Positions 63,136 through 64,000 of a DNA stretch of 64,000 nt are shown here, piece by piece. The stretch is from positions 1 through 64,000 of the forward strand of contig NZ_BMWD01000004.1 in the NCBI RefSeq assembly GCF_014651055.1. The letters are read 5' to 3'. The notes below the pieces were generated by a model that was given only the letters and a program-made list of their open reading frames with translations, was not told where the DNA came from and did no database searches. Every line of letters starts with the position of its first letter. Positions within the stretch are counted from its first letter, which is position 1. This stretch comes from Streptomyces fructofermentans. GTDB lineage: Bacteria; Actinomycetota; Actinomycetes; Streptomycetales; Streptomycetaceae. The position numbers were made by a program, and so were the translations under genes.

Positions 63136-63207
63136 TGGGCGATACTGGGTTCGAACCAGTGACCTCTTCGGTGTGAACGAAGCGCTCTCCCACTGAGCTA
63201 ATCGCCC
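63136..63207 (-). tRNA. tRNA-Val (CAC), copy 2
   Basis: Identical over all 72 bases to copy 1, same strand, anticodon CAC, no encoded CCA. Identity goes only a few bases beyond the ends; terminators differ. The two lie about 12.8 kb apart. Confidence 0.97.
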
Positions 63208-63274
63208 AGGTGCAGGAAGAAGATTACCCCATGTCAGGGGGTGCTTCCGACCGCCCCGCGAGCGTGCGCGGAGG

Positions 63275-63709
63275 TCACTGCTCGATGTTCCACGGCATCT
63301 CCAGGCCGAACTTCCAGACGTAGATCCCGCCCAGCACGACGATCACCGCCAGCCCGACGCTCGTCAGGATGATGTTCCGGCGCCGCACCCTCGGATCCAG
63401 CGCCTTCTGCGTCGCCTCGGTGACCTTGCGCTTCGTCCAGCGGAGCACGAGTTGTGCCCACACGAACTCGGTGGCCCAGATCGCCATGCCGCCGAAGATC
63501 ACCAGCCAGCCCGGTCCGGGCAGCGGCAGCATGACGACGCCGGCTCCGACGACCGCGAGACCCACCACGAACACACCCACCTGCCAGCTCAGGTGGAGCG
63601 CGCGCCGCGCCTTGATGAATTCCGGCGCGCGGGATCCGAGCGCGGGCTCGGCGTTCGGCTCTTCGGCCGCCACGGCAACCTCCGCCGTTTCGTCACTCCC
63701 CGTATTCAT
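63275..63709 (-). CDS. TIGR02611-type small membrane protein
   Basis: A 144-residue membrane protein with a polar N-terminal ~40 residues, helices at about 44-64 (SWQVGVFVVGLAVVGAGVVML) and 68-86, a basic loop (KRKVTEATQKALDPRVRRR) and a third helix near 115-132. This layout fits the TIGR02611 family next to ssgB in Streptomyces. The ATG at 63709 was chosen from a TAGGGT hexamer eight bases upstream and the lack of family likeness above. Function unknown. Confidence 0.78.
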   Translation of the reverse strand: MNTGSDETAEVAVAAEEPNAEPALGSRAPEFIKARRALHLSWQVGVFVVGLAVVGAGVVMLPLPGPGWLVIFGGMAIWATEFVWAQLVLRWTKRKVTEATQKALDPRVRRRNIILTSVGLAVIVVLGGIYVWKFGLEMPWNIEQ

Positions 63710-63717
63710 ACGACCAA

Positions 63718-63723
63718 ACCCTA
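63718..63723 (-). promoter_or_regulatory. -10 hexamer of the TIGR02611-type gene
   Basis: TAGGGT on the minus strand ends eight bases before the ATG, with no ribosome binding site, so the message may be leaderless. Confidence 0.35.
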
Positions 63724-63814
63724 CCCGACTGAATCCGGTCACCGAAATGGCCGTACGTCGCGAACGGGCACTCGGCCGGATGAGCGACATAAAGACACGC
63801 AAAACACTCAGAGG

Positions 63815-63840
63815 GGTTTACAACGGCACCGTAGGTGGCA
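63815..63840 (+). promoter_or_regulatory. Candidate SigB/SigH-type promoter of ssgB
   Basis: GGTTTA at 63815-63820 is followed 13-14 bases later by GGTGGCA (63834-63840), resembling the stress/sporulation class of promoters. In S. coelicolor, ssgB is known to depend on SigH. The match at -10 is imperfect. Confidence 0.3.
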
Positions 63841-63900
63841 TGTCGATTTCGCCGACGTGCGAATCCCCGAGCGCACACTGAGCGAAAGGCCCTGGCGCTT

Positions 63901-64000
63901 ATGAACACCACGGTCAGCTGCGAGCTGCACCTGCGCCTCGTTGTGTCGAGCGAGTCCTCACTGCCTGTACCCGCAGGACTGCGGTATGACACGGCCGATC
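63901..64000 (+). CDS. ssgB: Sporulation-specific cell division protein SsgB (5' part)
   Basis: Only the first 33 codons are in the window; they read MNTTVSCELHLRLVV then SSESSLPVPAGLRYDTAD, the exact known SsgB start. SsgB recruits FtsZ to future septum sites in aerial hyphae. The ATG is fixed by the family; GAAAGG lies about 13 bases upstream. The gene is incomplete because the window ends, not because it is broken. Confidence 0.95.
   Translation, partial: MNTTVSCELHLRLVVSSESSLPVPAGLRYDTAD

Noticed and set aside
62271..63176. Plus-strand ORF ending in GDTGFEPVTSSV
   Set aside because: This C-terminal string is the well-known false peptide from the antisense of a tRNA gene; the rest is Pro/Arg low-complexity. 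The same holds for the frame ending at 50336.
50296..63207. Integrative element inserted at tRNA-Val
   Set aside because: No integrase, excisionase, replication or transfer gene, and the repeats are complete tRNAs instead of a 3' fragment attachment site. Kept only as a question of segment gain.

Overview
The window is chromosomal DNA from a Streptomyces-type actinomycete. The sequence is very GC-rich, GTG and TTG starts are common, genes are coupled through ATGA/GTGA overlaps, and the gene order from nusB-efp through aro, alaS, hisS, relA, secDF, ruvCAB, pdxST, pimA and thrS to ssgB matches the known Streptomyces core order. The same order, less complete, is known from mycobacteria. The species cannot be read from the sequence.

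Region by region. (1) 0.2-9.5 kb, all on the minus strand: nusB, efp and an aminopeptidase-P-like gene, a P-loop protein, then a shikimate block (aroB, aroK, aroC, a small membrane protein, aroE) running into mltG. (2) 9.6-18.9 kb: ruvX, alaS and two small membrane proteins. A plus-strand NB-ARC/TPR protein interrupts here, followed by rpsD with a structured leader, rarA and a VKOR protein. (3) 19.4-30.7 kb: hisS and a metallo-beta-lactamase-fold hydrolase, with divergent peptidyl-prolyl isomerase and DUF349 genes, then relA, apt, secF, secD and yajC. (4) 30.9-35.9 kb: ruvB, a short-repeat tract, ruvA, ruvC, yebC, pdxT, pdxS. (5) 36.2-48.6 kb: a LemA-like protein, then the phosphatidylinositol-mannoside block (pgsA, acyltransferase, pimA, small ORF), a divergent EF-G paralogue, a membrane protein, a HIT protein and thrS. 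(6) 49.5-63.2 kb, the accessory part: a DEDD exonuclease with a damaged first motif, then two identical tRNA-Val(CAC) genes about 12.8 kb apart. Between them lie an SRPBCC protein, a giant polytopic membrane protein, and a five-gene operon for uptake and cleavage of a rhamnogalacturonan-like glycan (binding protein, two permeases, DUF624 protein, Tat-exported PL26/YetA-type lyase). A 2.86 kb gene-free tract there is full of degenerate repeats, including two copies of a palindromic element. (7) 63.3-64.0 kb: a TIGR02611-type membrane protein and the start of ssgB, a sporulation cell-division gene.

Most of the window is conserved housekeeping: translation, DNA repair, aromatic amino acid and vitamin B6 synthesis, protein export, the stringent response and phospholipid mannosylation. 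The observations most worth a second look are: core-family proteins whose hallmark catalytic or nucleotide-binding residues are replaced (exonuclease, EF-G paralogue, aminopeptidase P homologue); a regulator-like NB-ARC protein with no DNA-binding domain; the tRNA-flanked glycan locus with its repeat tract; and several tandem-repeat intergenic regions. No CRISPR array, integrase, transposase, phage gene or biosynthetic gene cluster was seen.
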